From assembly GCA_016790575.1 (NCBI GenBank), contig JAEUOU010000036.1, positions 1 to 64,000 of the forward strand: DNA of 64,000 nt, written 5' to 3'. A model generated the notes under the pieces. That model saw nothing but the letters and a program-made list of their open reading frames with translations, was not told the DNA's origin and did not search any database. Of the stretch, positions 17,496 to 25,971 are shown one piece after another. The translations under genes were made by a program, and so were the position numbers. Source of the DNA: Burkholderiaceae bacterium (GTDB taxonomy: Bacteria > Pseudomonadota > Gammaproteobacteria > Burkholderiales > Burkholderiaceae_C). How positions within the stretch are numbered: the stretch's first letter is position 1; each line of letters begins with the position of its first letter.

Positions 17496-18386
17496 TCACG
17501 AGGGACGGGTTTTGCGCGCCGGCCACAGGACCGAGGCGATGGCCAGCACCATCAGCCCGACCGCCGCCCAGTCCTGCCAGTGCAGGATTTCACCCAGACC
17601 CAGTGCGCCGCTGAATACGCCAACGACCGGGATCAGCATCACGCTGAGGGTCGACGCGACCGGTGGCAGGCCCCGGGCGAGGCTGAACCAGGCGGCCTGG
17701 GCAAAGACAAAAACGCCCACCGCGTTATAGAAGACCGCACCCCAACCCGCCGGAGCGGGCCAGCGCCACTCGGCCCGCTCCAGCGCAAACGCCAGAACCG
17801 TCATGACCACGGTGGTCACCGCCGTCATCCAGAAGGAAATGGCCAGTGTCGGCGCCGGCAGGCTGGTGCGGCGCAGCATGCGGGTGCCCATGGCCCAGGT
17901 CGCCGCAGCCGTCAGCATCATCAGTACCCCGACCGGGCGCCCGGCCAGCTGGGTCAGTTCATGCCACAGCAGCAACGCAACCCCCAGCGCCGCAGCGGCC
18001 ACTCCGGCCCAGCCGCGTGGCGCCAGGCGGTCACCCCAGAGCCAGGCACCCAGCACCGCCGAAAAAATCGGCATGGTGTAGCCCAGAATGGCTGCCCGTC
18101 CGCTGGACAGGGACTGGACCGCCACAATGGCCAGCGCGTGCCAGCAGATCATGTTGAAGAAGGTCAGCTTCAGCAGTTCCGGCCAGTGGGCGCGGGCCAT
18201 CGTGAATGGCACTTTCATGACCACGAGTACACCCGCCAGCAGGGGCAGGCCCAGCCACATGCACAGCGTGCGAAAGGTCAGCGGCGGGTAGCCGGTGACC
18301 CCCAGCTTCATCACCGGCCAGTTGATGCCCCACACCAGGGTGAGGGTGACAAGCAGAACCAGCTGCTGGCGGGTGAGGGTGGGCAT
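17496..18386 (-). CDS. EamA/DMT-family transporter
   Basis: 296 residues, about ten transmembrane helices in two EamA repeats. Family traits: L-V-W-G-I-N-W-P-V-M-K near the N-terminus and L-S-V-M-L-I-P-V-V-G-V-F-S-G in the second half. The substrate cannot be predicted. An in-frame start further upstream would add 47 residues of charged, non-membrane sequence reaching towards pyrF, so the M-P-T-L-T start, placed just before the first helix, was chosen. Divergent from pyrF (62 bp between starts). This is the second EamA transporter in the window; the two are not close copies. Confidence 0.85.
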   Translation of the reverse strand: MPTLTRQQLVLLVTLTLVWGINWPVMKLGVTGYPPLTFRTLCMWLGLPLLAGVLVVMKVPFTMARAHWPELLKLTFFNMICWHALAIVAVQSLSSGRAAILGYTMPIFSAVLGAWLWGDRLAPRGWAGVAAAALGVALLLWHELTQLAGRPVGVLMMLTAAATWAMGTRMLRRTSLPAPTLAISFWMTAVTTVVMTVLAFALERAEWRWPAPAGWGAVFYNAVGVFVFAQAAWFSLARGLPPVASTLSVMLIPVVGVFSGALGLGEILHWQDWAAVGLMVLAIASVLWPARKTRPS

Positions 18387-18448
18387 GGTGCCGATGGTAG
18401 CGGCGCACACGCCGGCGCGGCGGCGGCCCGGGTTCTTAGAATCGCGCC

Positions 18449-19318
18449 ATGACCTTTCTCGACCAACTGGGCGCGGCCGCCGCGCGCAATGCCTCCATGC
18501 TCTGCGTGGGCCTGGACCCCGAACCACGCAAGTTCCCCCACCGCCTGCGAGGCGACTCCAACAAAATCTACGACTTCTGCGCCGCCATCGTTGACGCCAC
18601 GGCCGAGCTGGTGATCGCCTTCAAGCCGCAGATCGCCTACTTTGCCGCCCATCGTGCCGAAGGCCAGCTCGAACGCCTGATGGAGCACATGCGGCGGGTC
18701 GCGCCGCAGGTGCCCATCATCCTGGACGCCAAACGCGGCGACATCGGCTCCACCGCCGAGCAGTACGCCATCGAGGCGTTCGAGCGCTACGGCGCCGACG
18801 CGGTGACGCTGTCGCCCTTCATGGGTTTCGACTCGGTGGCGCCCTACCTCAAATACGCGGGCAAAGGGGCCTTCCTGCTGTGTCGCACCTCCAACCCCGG
18901 CGGTGATGACCTGCAGGCCCAGAGGCTGGCGTCCGTCGACGGCCAGCCGCTGCTGTATGAACACGTGGCCCGCCTGGCGCAGGGCCCGTGGAACCTCAAT
19001 GGCCAGCTGGGGCTGGTGGTGGGTGCCACCTACCCGGCGGAGATCGAGCGCGTGCGCACGCTGGCGCCCACGCTGCCGCTGCTGATTCCGGGTGTCGGCG
19101 CCCAGGGCGGTGACGCCATTGCCACGGTGAAGGCCGGCTGGCGCGCCAACGGGCCGATCATCGTCAACTCCTCGCGTGCGATCCTGTATGCCTCGTCCGG
19201 CGACGACTTTGCCGAGGCGGCGCAGCGCGAGGCGCGTCGCACCCGCGACCTGCTGGAGGCGGCGCGGGTCGCCGGGGCCGCAACCGGCGGGCTCGCGCAT
19301 TCATCTGCCGCTCAATAA
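18449..19318 (+). CDS. pyrF: Orotidine 5'-phosphate decarboxylase
   Basis: Converts OMP to UMP in pyrimidine synthesis. At 289 residues it belongs to the longer PyrF subfamily found in many betaproteobacteria and actinobacteria. Visible: N-terminal [16 protein letters not shown], the catalytic D-A-K-R-G-D-I-G with its Lys and Asp, V-T-L-S-P-F-M-G and [16 protein letters not shown] 8 bp before the ATG could be a -10 box, with a very short leader. The following GST gene begins 15 bp after the stop and may be co-transcribed. Confidence 0.95.
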   Translation: MTFLDQLGAAAARNASMLCVGLDPEPRKFPHRLRGDSNKIYDFCAAIVDATAELVIAFKPQIAYFAAHRAEGQLERLMEHMRRVAPQVPIILDAKRGDIGSTAEQYAIEAFERYGADAVTLSPFMGFDSVAPYLKYAGKGAFLLCRTSNPGGDDLQAQRLASVDGQPLLYEHVARLAQGPWNLNGQLGLVVGATYPAEIERVRTLAPTLPLLIPGVGAQGGDAIATVKAGWRANGPIIVNSSRAILYASSGDDFAEAAQREARRTRDLLEAARVAGAATGGLAHSSAAQ

Positions 19319-19333
19319 GCTCAAAGGATTTCG

Positions 19334-19951
19334 ATGAAGCTCTACAGTTCCGCCCGTGCGCCCAGCCCGCGCCGTGTATTGATGTTCCTGGTCGAAAAAG
19401 GCATCACCGGCATCGAGATCGTCGAAGTCGACCTCAACGCCCAGGAACATCGGGCCGAGGCCTTTCGAGCCAAGAGTCCGCTGGCCAAGGTGCCCGCGCT
19501 GGAACTGGACGACGGCCGCGTGCTCACCGAGACCCGCGCCATCTGCACCTGGCTGGAAGGTCGCTACCCGCATCCCAACCTGATGGGGGTGGACAGCGAT
19601 GAGCGGGCCTTCATCGAAATGGCCGACCGGCGTGTCGAGTTCTACCTGCTCGGCCCGATCGCCCACTGCATTCGCCACACCCACCCGGGCCTGGCGCCGC
19701 TGGAGCAGCCCCAGTTTCCGGATTACGGCCGCGCGCAGGCGGCCAAACTGCAGGACGTCGCGGCCTGGTTCGACCAGGTGCTGCAGCAGCAGCCGTGGAT
19801 CGCCGGTGAGCGATTCACGGTGGCCGACATCACGGCGTTCTGCGCCATCGAATTCGCCCGACTGATGAAGTTCAGACCGGCCGACCAAGGCTTTGCGGCG
19901 CTGCAGGCCTGGCGTGACCGCGTGGCCGAGCGCCCCAGCGCACGGGCGTGA
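19334..19951 (+). CDS. Glutathione S-transferase family protein
   Basis: 205 residues with the two GST domains. N-terminal thioredoxin-like domain: M-K-L-Y-S-S-A-R-A-P-S-P-R-R-V with an S-P-x-x-R type active-site region, and S-P-L-A-K-V-P-A-L-E-L-D with the cis-proline. C-terminal helical domain: W-I-A-G-E-R-F-T-V-A-D-I-T (N-capping box). Likely glutathione-dependent detoxification; the substrate is unknown. It follows pyrF closely. A copy of the interspersed element begins about 9 bp after its stop. Confidence 0.88.
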   Translation: MKLYSSARAPSPRRVLMFLVEKGITGIEIVEVDLNAQEHRAEAFRAKSPLAKVPALELDDGRVLTETRAICTWLEGRYPHPNLMGVDSDERAFIEMADRRVEFYLLGPIAHCIRHTHPGLAPLEQPQFPDYGRAQAAKLQDVAAWFDQVLQQQPWIAGERFTVADITAFCAIEFARLMKFRPADQGFAALQAWRDRVAERPSARA

Positions 19952-19959
19952 GCGTCACG

Positions 19960-20008
19960 TACTATAAATATAGTAGCTAAAAGCGACCTTTTTGTGCTGG
20001 GTATCGGC
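19960..20008 (+). repeat. Interspersed element, copy 4 (after GST)
   Basis: TACTATAAATATAGTA (a perfect palindrome) followed by GCTAAAAGCGACCTTTTTGT and GCTGGGTATCGG. Same direction as the GST gene just upstream. Although non-coding here, the compatible frame is open and reads T-I-N-I-V-A-K-S-D-L-F-V-L-G-I-G. Confidence 0.85.
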
Positions 20009-20062
20009 GGTTCTTATTGAAAACCCGCCCGCGGGGACCTTGGGGCACGACGCAGGCGGTGG

Positions 20063-21034
20063 TCAGGGCCGCCCGCTTGGTCCGGTCGCGCCGGGGCGGG
20101 CAGGCCGATCCGGGGGGCATGCCGCGATTTCCTGGTCGTAGGCCGATTGCAGGGCCAGAAAGCGCGCGGCTACTGGCGAAACGGTGCGTGACTTCAGCCA
20201 GGCGCAGGCAAAACGCACCCGCAGACCCAGATCAAGGTCGCGCAGCAAGACCAGGTGGTTCGAGGCCAGTTCCCGGGCGACCATGAAGCCGGGCATCATC
20301 GACACCGCATCGCTGTGGCGCAGCACGTCCTTGAGCATGCCGGAGAGGTCACATTCGACCGCCAACGCGCTTCGGCCACCCCGTTCCTCCGGCGACGCAT
20401 TCGGTCGCAGCGACCGGATCATGTCCCTCTGTGCGGCCGTGAGGCTCGGGCCGACCAGCGGATACCGGAAGACGTCGTCGACCGCCGGAGCCAACCGCCG
20501 GGTGAGCGGATGCTCCGGCCGGCAAACGACCATCAGTCGATGTTCGCTCATTGGCAGGACGGCAAAGTCCTCCATCTGCTGCACCTGGCTGACCTCGAGC
20601 ACAATCAGATCGACGTCGCGCGCCCGGGCGCGGTCGGCCAGCTCTTGCCAGGGCGCCACGATCGCCTTGACCCGCAAGCCCGGATGCGCCCGGTTGAGCT
20701 GACCGATGGGCGCCCCGGCCAGGGCCGAGCCGCCATATGGCCCGACCCCGATACGCAGTTCGCCCAGCTCCAGCCCTTGCGCCAGCGCGATGTCGCGTTC
20801 CAGGTCGCGGGTGGCTGTATCCAGTCGGCGGCCGTGGGACAACAACAGTTGCCCTACGTCGGTCGGCACGATGGCACCCCGGTTTCGTTCCACCACTGCG
20901 GCACCGACGCTGGCCTCCAGCGCCTGGATGCTGCGCGATAGCGCTGGCTGGGTCAGGTGGACCGCTTCGGCAGCCCGGCTGAAGCTGCCGTGTTCAACCA
21001 AAGCAATGAGATGGCGCAATTGCCGCAGTTCCAT
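20063..21034 (-). CDS. LysR-family regulator, probable SdsB-like activator
   Basis: 323 residues. N-terminal winged HTH (~1-60): G-S-F-S-R-A-A-E-A-V-H-L-T-Q-P-A-L-S-R-S-I-Q is typical LysR; the C-terminal part is a co-inducer-binding domain. Divergent from the GMC dehydrogenase and alkylsulfatase genes, with 112 bp between the starts and an inverted repeat fitting a LysR box between them. In Pseudomonas a LysR protein (SdsB) activates an SDS alkylsulfatase, so by position this one probably controls the downstream pair. The inducer is an inference. The C-terminal ~25 residues are Pro/Arg/Gly-rich. Confidence 0.88.
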   Translation of the reverse strand: MELRQLRHLIALVEHGSFSRAAEAVHLTQPALSRSIQALEASVGAAVVERNRGAIVPTDVGQLLLSHGRRLDTATRDLERDIALAQGLELGELRIGVGPYGGSALAGAPIGQLNRAHPGLRVKAIVAPWQELADRARARDVDLIVLEVSQVQQMEDFAVLPMSEHRLMVVCRPEHPLTRRLAPAVDDVFRYPLVGPSLTAAQRDMIRSLRPNASPEERGGRSALAVECDLSGMLKDVLRHSDAVSMMPGFMVARELASNHLVLLRDLDLGLRVRFACAWLKSRTVSPVAARFLALQSAYDQEIAACPPDRPARPGATGPSGRP

Positions 21035-21057
21035 AAATGAGTGAAGTTCATTAAGTC

Positions 21058-21074
21058 AATGCTTCGAATGCATT
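21058..21074. promoter_or_regulatory. Candidate LysR operator
   Basis: AATGC-TTCGAAT-GCATT, a perfect 5-bp inverted repeat with 7-bp spacer that also satisfies the LysR T-N11-A rule. It lies 24 bp from the LysR start and 73 bp from the GMC dehydrogenase start, where a shared divergent operator is expected. A second ATG-rich palindromic half lies next to it. Confidence 0.6.
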
Positions 21075-21146
21075 GGACAAATACTACGTCCGGTTCGATC
21101 ATCCGGCAACCGCCCTCACAGAAGGTCGGGTGATTCAGGAGACTCC

Positions 21147-22751
21147 ATGACCCCCCAGACATTTGATTACGTCATCGTCGGCGCCGGCTCGGCCGGCTGC
21201 GTGCTGGCCGCGCGGCTGAGCGAAGACCCGAACGTGACGGTCTGTCTGCTCGAAGCCGGCGGCCCCGACAAGAGCGTGCTGATCCATGCGCCCGCCGGCG
21301 TCGTGGCCATGGTGCCCACCAGGATCAACAACTACGCTTACGAGACCGTCCCGCAGCCCGGCCTCAACGGCCGCAAGGGCTACCAGCCGCGCGGCAAGAC
21401 ACTGGGCGGCTCCAGCTCGATCAACGCGATGCTGTACGTGCGCGGCAACCGCTGGGACTACGACCATTGGGCGGCGCTCGGCAACCCCGGCTGGAGTTAT
21501 GACGACGTGCTGCCGCTGTTCAAGCGCTCCGAGCACAACGAGCAGTTCGCCGACGGCTTCCATGGCCAGGGCGGCCCGCTGAACGTGACCTACCAGGCGC
21601 ACCAGAGCCCGGTGAACGACCTGTTCCTGCAAGCGTCCGCTGTCAACGGCATTCCGCTGAACCCGGACTACAACGGCGCGGAGCAGGCCGGCGCCTTCCA
21701 GTACCAGGTCACGCACAAGAACGGCGAGCGTTGCAGCGCGGCCAAGGCCTTCCTCACGCCCAACCTGTCGCGGCCCAACCTCCAGGTGATCACCAACGCC
21801 GTGTCGGCCAAAGTGACGCTGGAAGGCCGGCGCGCCACGGGCGTGGCCTACCACCAGGGCGGCGCCTTGCAGACGGTGAAGGCACGGCGCGAGGTGATCC
21901 TGTCGGCCGGCGCCTTCGGGTCGCCGCAGTTGCTGCTGCTCTCGGGCATCGGCCCGGCCGCCGACTTGCAGAAGGTGGGCGTTCCGGTGATGCACGACCT
22001 GCCCGGCGTGGGCAAGAACCTGCAGGACCACATCGACTATGTGCAGACCTGGCGCGTGCCCAGCCACACCGACACCTTCGGCGTGTCGCTGCGCGGTTCG
22101 GCCCGGCTCACCGGCGCGATGCTGGAATGGAAGAAGCAGCGCACCGGGATGGTCACCAGTTCCATCGCCACCTGCGGGGCCTTCTTCCGCTCCGCGCCCG
22201 ACGTGGCGGTGCCGGACTTGCAGCTCGTTTTTGTGCTGGGCATCGTCGACGACCACGCGCGCAAGCTGCACCTGGGCCACGGCATCTCCTGCCACGTCGA
22301 CCTGCTGCGCCCACACAGCCGGGGCACGGTCAGCTTGGCCAGCCCCGACCCGCACGACGCGCCGCTGATCGACCCGAAATTCCTGACCGACGAGCGCGAT
22401 CTGCCGGTGCTCGTCAAAGGCGGCCAGATGCAGCAGCGCATCCTGGAATCGAAACCGTTCGACCCCATCCGCGGCCCGATGCTGTACCCGGTGCGCGCCG
22501 ACGACGCGGCCGCCATGGCGCAGGACATCCGCAACCGCGCCGACACCCAGTACCACCCCGTGGGCACCTGCAAGATGGGGCCCGACAGCGACCCGATGGC
22601 GGTGGTGGACGCACAACTGCGCGTGCGTGGCATCGACGGCCTGCGGGTGGCCGATGCGTCCGTCATGCCCACCCTGATCGGCGGCAACACCAATGCACCC
22701 AGCATCATGATCGGCGAAAAGCTGGCCGACCTGCTGCGTTCCGACGCCTGA
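21147..22751 (+). CDS. GMC-family (FAD) alcohol/choline dehydrogenase
   Basis: 534 residues. FAD-binding Rossmann motif at the N-terminus (D-Y-V-I-V-G-A-G-S-A-G-C-V-L-A), GMC signature 1 (G-K-T-L-G-G-S-S-S-I-N-A-M-L-Y-V-R-G), signature 2 (G-A-F-G-S-P-Q-L-L-L-L-S-G-I-G) and the C-terminal catalytic region H-P-V-G-T-C-K-M-G with His. Oxidises primary alcohols to aldehydes. Followed 28 bp later by an alkylsulfatase and divergent from a LysR gene. The likely job is to oxidise the long-chain alcohol released from an alkyl sulfate. Pathway assignment is inference from neighbours; choline dehydrogenase is less likely in this context. Confidence 0.88.
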   Translation: MTPQTFDYVIVGAGSAGCVLAARLSEDPNVTVCLLEAGGPDKSVLIHAPAGVVAMVPTRINNYAYETVPQPGLNGRKGYQPRGKTLGGSSSINAMLYVRGNRWDYDHWAALGNPGWSYDDVLPLFKRSEHNEQFADGFHGQGGPLNVTYQAHQSPVNDLFLQASAVNGIPLNPDYNGAEQAGAFQYQVTHKNGERCSAAKAFLTPNLSRPNLQVITNAVSAKVTLEGRRATGVAYHQGGALQTVKARREVILSAGAFGSPQLLLLSGIGPAADLQKVGVPVMHDLPGVGKNLQDHIDYVQTWRVPSHTDTFGVSLRGSARLTGAMLEWKKQRTGMVTSSIATCGAFFRSAPDVAVPDLQLVFVLGIVDDHARKLHLGHGISCHVDLLRPHSRGTVSLASPDPHDAPLIDPKFLTDERDLPVLVKGGQMQQRILESKPFDPIRGPMLYPVRADDAAAMAQDIRNRADTQYHPVGTCKMGPDSDPMAVVDAQLRVRGIDGLRVADASVMPTLIGGNTNAPSIMIGEKLADLLRSDA

Positions 22752-22779
22752 TCCCCTGACAACCCGAAAAGGAGACACC

Positions 22780-24783
22780 ATGACAATTTCCAGTGATTTG
22801 CGCCGCGCACGCGATGTGTTTGCGCTTTGTGGCCTGGCAGCGGCGCTCGCGGTGGGCCTGGGCGGCTGCTCCCGCGGTGGCGGCAGCGCCGGCGTCGGCG
22901 GCACGGCGTCCGACGCCAGCCCCACGGTGGTGCAGGCCAACGCCGCCATGGCGAAAAGCCTCAACCTGGCGGACGGCCTGGATATGGAGGAGGCCAAGCG
23001 CGGCTTCATCGCCAGGCCCACCGGCCAGATCAAGGCGGCTGACGGCACGGTGCTGAAAGACTTTGACGCCTACGCCTTCCTGGATGGCGCCGCGCCGCCA
23101 ACCGTCAACCCCAGCCTGTGGCGCCATGCCCAGCTCAACGCGCAGGTGGGGCTGTACAAGGTCACCGACGGCGTCTACCAGCTGCGCGGATTCGATATCG
23201 CCAACCTCACCATCATCGAAGGCAAGACCGGCCTGATCCTGGTCGATCCCCTCACGGCCAAGGAATCATCGTCGTTCGCCCTGGAGTTTGCCCGCAAGCA
23301 CCTGGGCAACAAGCCGGTGACGGGGGTGATCCTCACCCATGCCCATGCCGACCATTTCGGCGGCATCCTGGGCGTGATCGCGGCCGAGGAGGTGCAGGCG
23401 CGCAAGGTGCCGGTGGTGGCGTCGTACGGCTTCATGGAGGAAGCCACCAGCGAGAACATCATGGCCGGCACCGCCATGGCCCGACGCTCGATCTACCAGT
23501 TCGGCAAGAACCTGCCGCGCAATGCCAAGGGCAATGTAGACACCGGGCTGGGCAAGGATGTGGTCTATGGTTCGCTGGGCATCCTGCCGCCCAACTGGAT
23601 CATCGTGAAATCGCGCCAGCCGATGGACATCGACGGCGTCCATTTCGTCTTTCACAACCAGCCCGGGGCCGAGTGTCCGGCGGAAATGACCTTCACCCTG
23701 CCCGACAAGAAGCTCTACAACGGCGCCGAGAACCTCAGCCGCACCATGCACAACCTGCTGCCGATCCGGGGTGCCAAAGTGCGCGATGCGTTGCTGTGGT
23801 CCCGGTACCTGCAGCAGACACTCGACGATCTGGGTGACACCGAAATCTTCATTGCCCAGCACCACCACCCGATGTGGGGCAAGCAGCGCATCCGGGAATT
23901 CGTCACCGTGCAGCGCGACCTGTACAAATACACCCATGACCAGACCGTGCGCCTGATGAACCAAGGGCTCAATGCGCGCGAAATCGCCGACCGGATCACG
24001 CTGCCCGAATCGATCGCGAAGCATCTGCATTCGCGCGGTTACTACGGCGACCTGCGCCACAACGTCAAGGCGGTGGTCCAGTTCTACCTTGGCTTCTACG
24101 ACGGCAACCCGGCCAACCTCGACCCGCTGCCGCCCAGCGAGGCAGGCAAACGCTACATGGAACTCATCGGTGCCGACAAGGCGGTCGGCGCCGCCCAGGC
24201 GGCCTTCGACAAGGGCGACTACCGCTGGGCGGCTGAACTGCTCAACCACGTTGTCATGGCCGACAGCAGCCACAAGGCCGCCAAGGAACTGCTGGCCAGA
24301 ACCTACGACCAGATGGGCTACATGAGTGAAGCCTCCACCTGGCGCAATGCCTACCTCACCGGGGCCATGGAGCTGCGCGAAGGCCCCCCGACCAAAGGCA
24401 TCTCCAAGGCCACCATGCTGGACATGCTGGGCCAGGTGCCGACCGAGCGTTTCCTGGAGGCCATGGCCGGCGGCCTGAACGGTCCGGACGCCGTGGGCAA
24501 AGACCTGAAGATCAACCTGGTGCTCACCGACACCCAGGAAAAATACCTGCTGTGGATCGAAAACGCGGTGCTGCATTTCAAGCGCGACGCGCAGGCCGCA
24601 GACGCCAACGCGACGCTGTCGCTTACCCGTCCCATCCTGGTCAAGATGATCGCCGGTGTGGCCGGCGCCAAGGACACCCTCTTGAGCGATGACCTCAAGG
24701 TGACGGGCAGCAAGATCGATCTGGTGCGTTTTTTCACCCTGATCGACAAGGCGCCGGGCACCTTCCCGATCGTGACCCGCTGA
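22780..24783 (+). CDS. Alkyl sulfatase (SdsA-like), predicted lipoprotein
   Basis: 667 residues. A hydrophobic signal ends in lipobox L-G-G-C (Cys30), so it is exported and lipid-anchored. The metallo-beta-lactamase domain has T-H-A-H-A-D-H-F-G-G (186-195) for two zinc ions and later H-N-Q-P-G-A-E and Q-H-H-H-P-M-W-G segments. Then comes a helical dimerisation domain (M-E-L-I-G-A-D-K...) and a C-terminal SCP2-like domain (~545-667) that binds the alkyl chain. This is the full type III alkylsulfatase layout: it hydrolyses SDS-type esters to alcohol and sulfate. A GGAGA ribosome-binding site is present. Co-transcribed with the GMC dehydrogenase. Confidence 0.92.
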   Translation: MTISSDLRRARDVFALCGLAAALAVGLGGCSRGGGSAGVGGTASDASPTVVQANAAMAKSLNLADGLDMEEAKRGFIARPTGQIKAADGTVLKDFDAYAFLDGAAPPTVNPSLWRHAQLNAQVGLYKVTDGVYQLRGFDIANLTIIEGKTGLILVDPLTAKESSSFALEFARKHLGNKPVTGVILTHAHADHFGGILGVIAAEEVQARKVPVVASYGFMEEATSENIMAGTAMARRSIYQFGKNLPRNAKGNVDTGLGKDVVYGSLGILPPNWIIVKSRQPMDIDGVHFVFHNQPGAECPAEMTFTLPDKKLYNGAENLSRTMHNLLPIRGAKVRDALLWSRYLQQTLDDLGDTEIFIAQHHHPMWGKQRIREFVTVQRDLYKYTHDQTVRLMNQGLNAREIADRITLPESIAKHLHSRGYYGDLRHNVKAVVQFYLGFYDGNPANLDPLPPSEAGKRYMELIGADKAVGAAQAAFDKGDYRWAAELLNHVVMADSSHKAAKELLARTYDQMGYMSEASTWRNAYLTGAMELREGPPTKGISKATMLDMLGQVPTERFLEAMAGGLNGPDAVGKDLKINLVLTDTQEKYLLWIENAVLHFKRDAQAADANATLSLTRPILVKMIAGVAGAKDTLLSDDLKVTGSKIDLVRFFTLIDKAPGTFPIVTR

Positions 24784-24819
24784 CGCGGCCTTCCCGCGCG
24801 GGCGGGCCGCGCAGCCGGC

Positions 24820-25935
24820 TCAGGTCGAGGGGGCTTGCAGCACCCAGTACTGCCCGGCCACCGGGCGTTTCTGGTCTTCGCGCAGGGGGCCGCGTTGCGC
24901 CGACAGCACCCGCAGGCCGTGGCGGGCGGCCAGATCGCGCACATAGGCCTCGGCGTGGGCGTAACGCAGGCTGGGGCGCAACACCAGTCCGCCGCCTTCC
25001 GATGGGTCCGGCGTCTCGACACTGAACGCCAGCACACCGCCGGGGACCAACACGCGCCGCACGCCTGCGAACACCGGCTCCAGCGCGCCGACGTAGATGA
25101 AAACATCGGCCGCCATGACCAGGTCAAAACGTTGCCCGGTCGCGTCCAGCCAGGGCACCAGGTCGGCGTGCTCCACCGCGTCGTAGTGGCCGCTGGATTG
25201 CGCACGGCGCACCATGCCGTCCGCCAGATCCAGTCCCACCAGGTGCTTCGCGGACGGACGCAGCAGGGCGCCGACCAGTCCGGTGCCGCAACCCAGGTCG
25301 AGCACCGCCTTCCAGTGCCCGGCTGCCGGCGCGGGCAAGGCGGTCACCAGGCGTTCGGGTGCCTCGTAGCGCAAGGCCTGTACCAGGTGGGCACCAAATT
25401 CATCGGCGTACTCGTTGAACAGCTGGGCCACGTAGTCGCGCGGGGCGGCCTGCGGAACGCCATCGGCTGTGGCGCCGCTGCCGGCCAGGTAATAGTCCAG
25501 CAGTGTGGCATCACCACCCAAGGCGCGGGCGCGGCGAAAACTGTCGGCGGCCGCATCCAGCCGGCCCAGTTCGCGCAGTGCGCTGCCGCGATGGACCCAG
25601 GCGTCGACGGCCCGGGGGTCCAGTTCCAGAAGCCGGTCCCAGGCCGAGACCGAGGCCTCGAGTTGACCCAACTGGCCATGGGCACTGGCCCGGTGGAACC
25701 AGGCGGCAGGGTCCTGGGGCTCCAGTGCCGTGACCTGTTCCAGCAGGTTCATGGCCTGCCTGGGCTGGCCCAGGCGCATGCGGGTGATCCCTAGATTCAG
25801 CATCACCGAAGGCCGGCCGGGTGCCAGTTCGAGCGCGGCCTCGAAGTGGCGTGCGGCCTCCGGCAGCCTGCCGCTCTCGAACGCGGCGAGGCCGTCGAGA
25901 AAACAGGCGCGCGCCTGGGTCAGGGAATCCGTCAT
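24820..25935 (-). CDS. TPR protein with SAM-dependent methyltransferase domain
   Basis: 371 residues. Residues ~1-150 contain about four tetratricopeptide repeats (for example G-R-L-P-E-A-A-R-H-F-E-A-A-L-E-L-A-P-G). Residues ~190-371 form a class I methyltransferase with motif I V-L-D-L-G-C-G-T-G-L-V-G and a following acidic strand V-G-L-D-L-A-D-G. Probably a protein or small-molecule methyltransferase; such TPR-methyltransferases occur widely without known substrates. Its 5' end faces the CYTH-CHAD gene on the same strand with a 36 bp gap, so the two may be co-transcribed (CYTH-CHAD first). Confidence 0.82.
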   Translation of the reverse strand: MTDSLTQARACFLDGLAAFESGRLPEAARHFEAALELAPGRPSVMLNLGITRMRLGQPRQAMNLLEQVTALEPQDPAAWFHRASAHGQLGQLEASVSAWDRLLELDPRAVDAWVHRGSALRELGRLDAAADSFRRARALGGDATLLDYYLAGSGATADGVPQAAPRDYVAQLFNEYADEFGAHLVQALRYEAPERLVTALPAPAAGHWKAVLDLGCGTGLVGALLRPSAKHLVGLDLADGMVRRAQSSGHYDAVEHADLVPWLDATGQRFDLVMAADVFIYVGALEPVFAGVRRVLVPGGVLAFSVETPDPSEGGGLVLRPSLRYAHAEAYVRDLAARHGLRVLSAQRGPLREDQKRPVAGQYWVLQAPST

Positions 25936-25971
25936 GAGTGCAAGCTTACTGTGCCTTCGGCGGTGTGCGCG

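Noticed and set aside
21135-23048. 637-residue minus-strand frame opposite the GMC dehydrogenase
   Set aside because: Composition typical of GC-rich antisense frames (Val/His/Gly/Arg); no recognisable motif.
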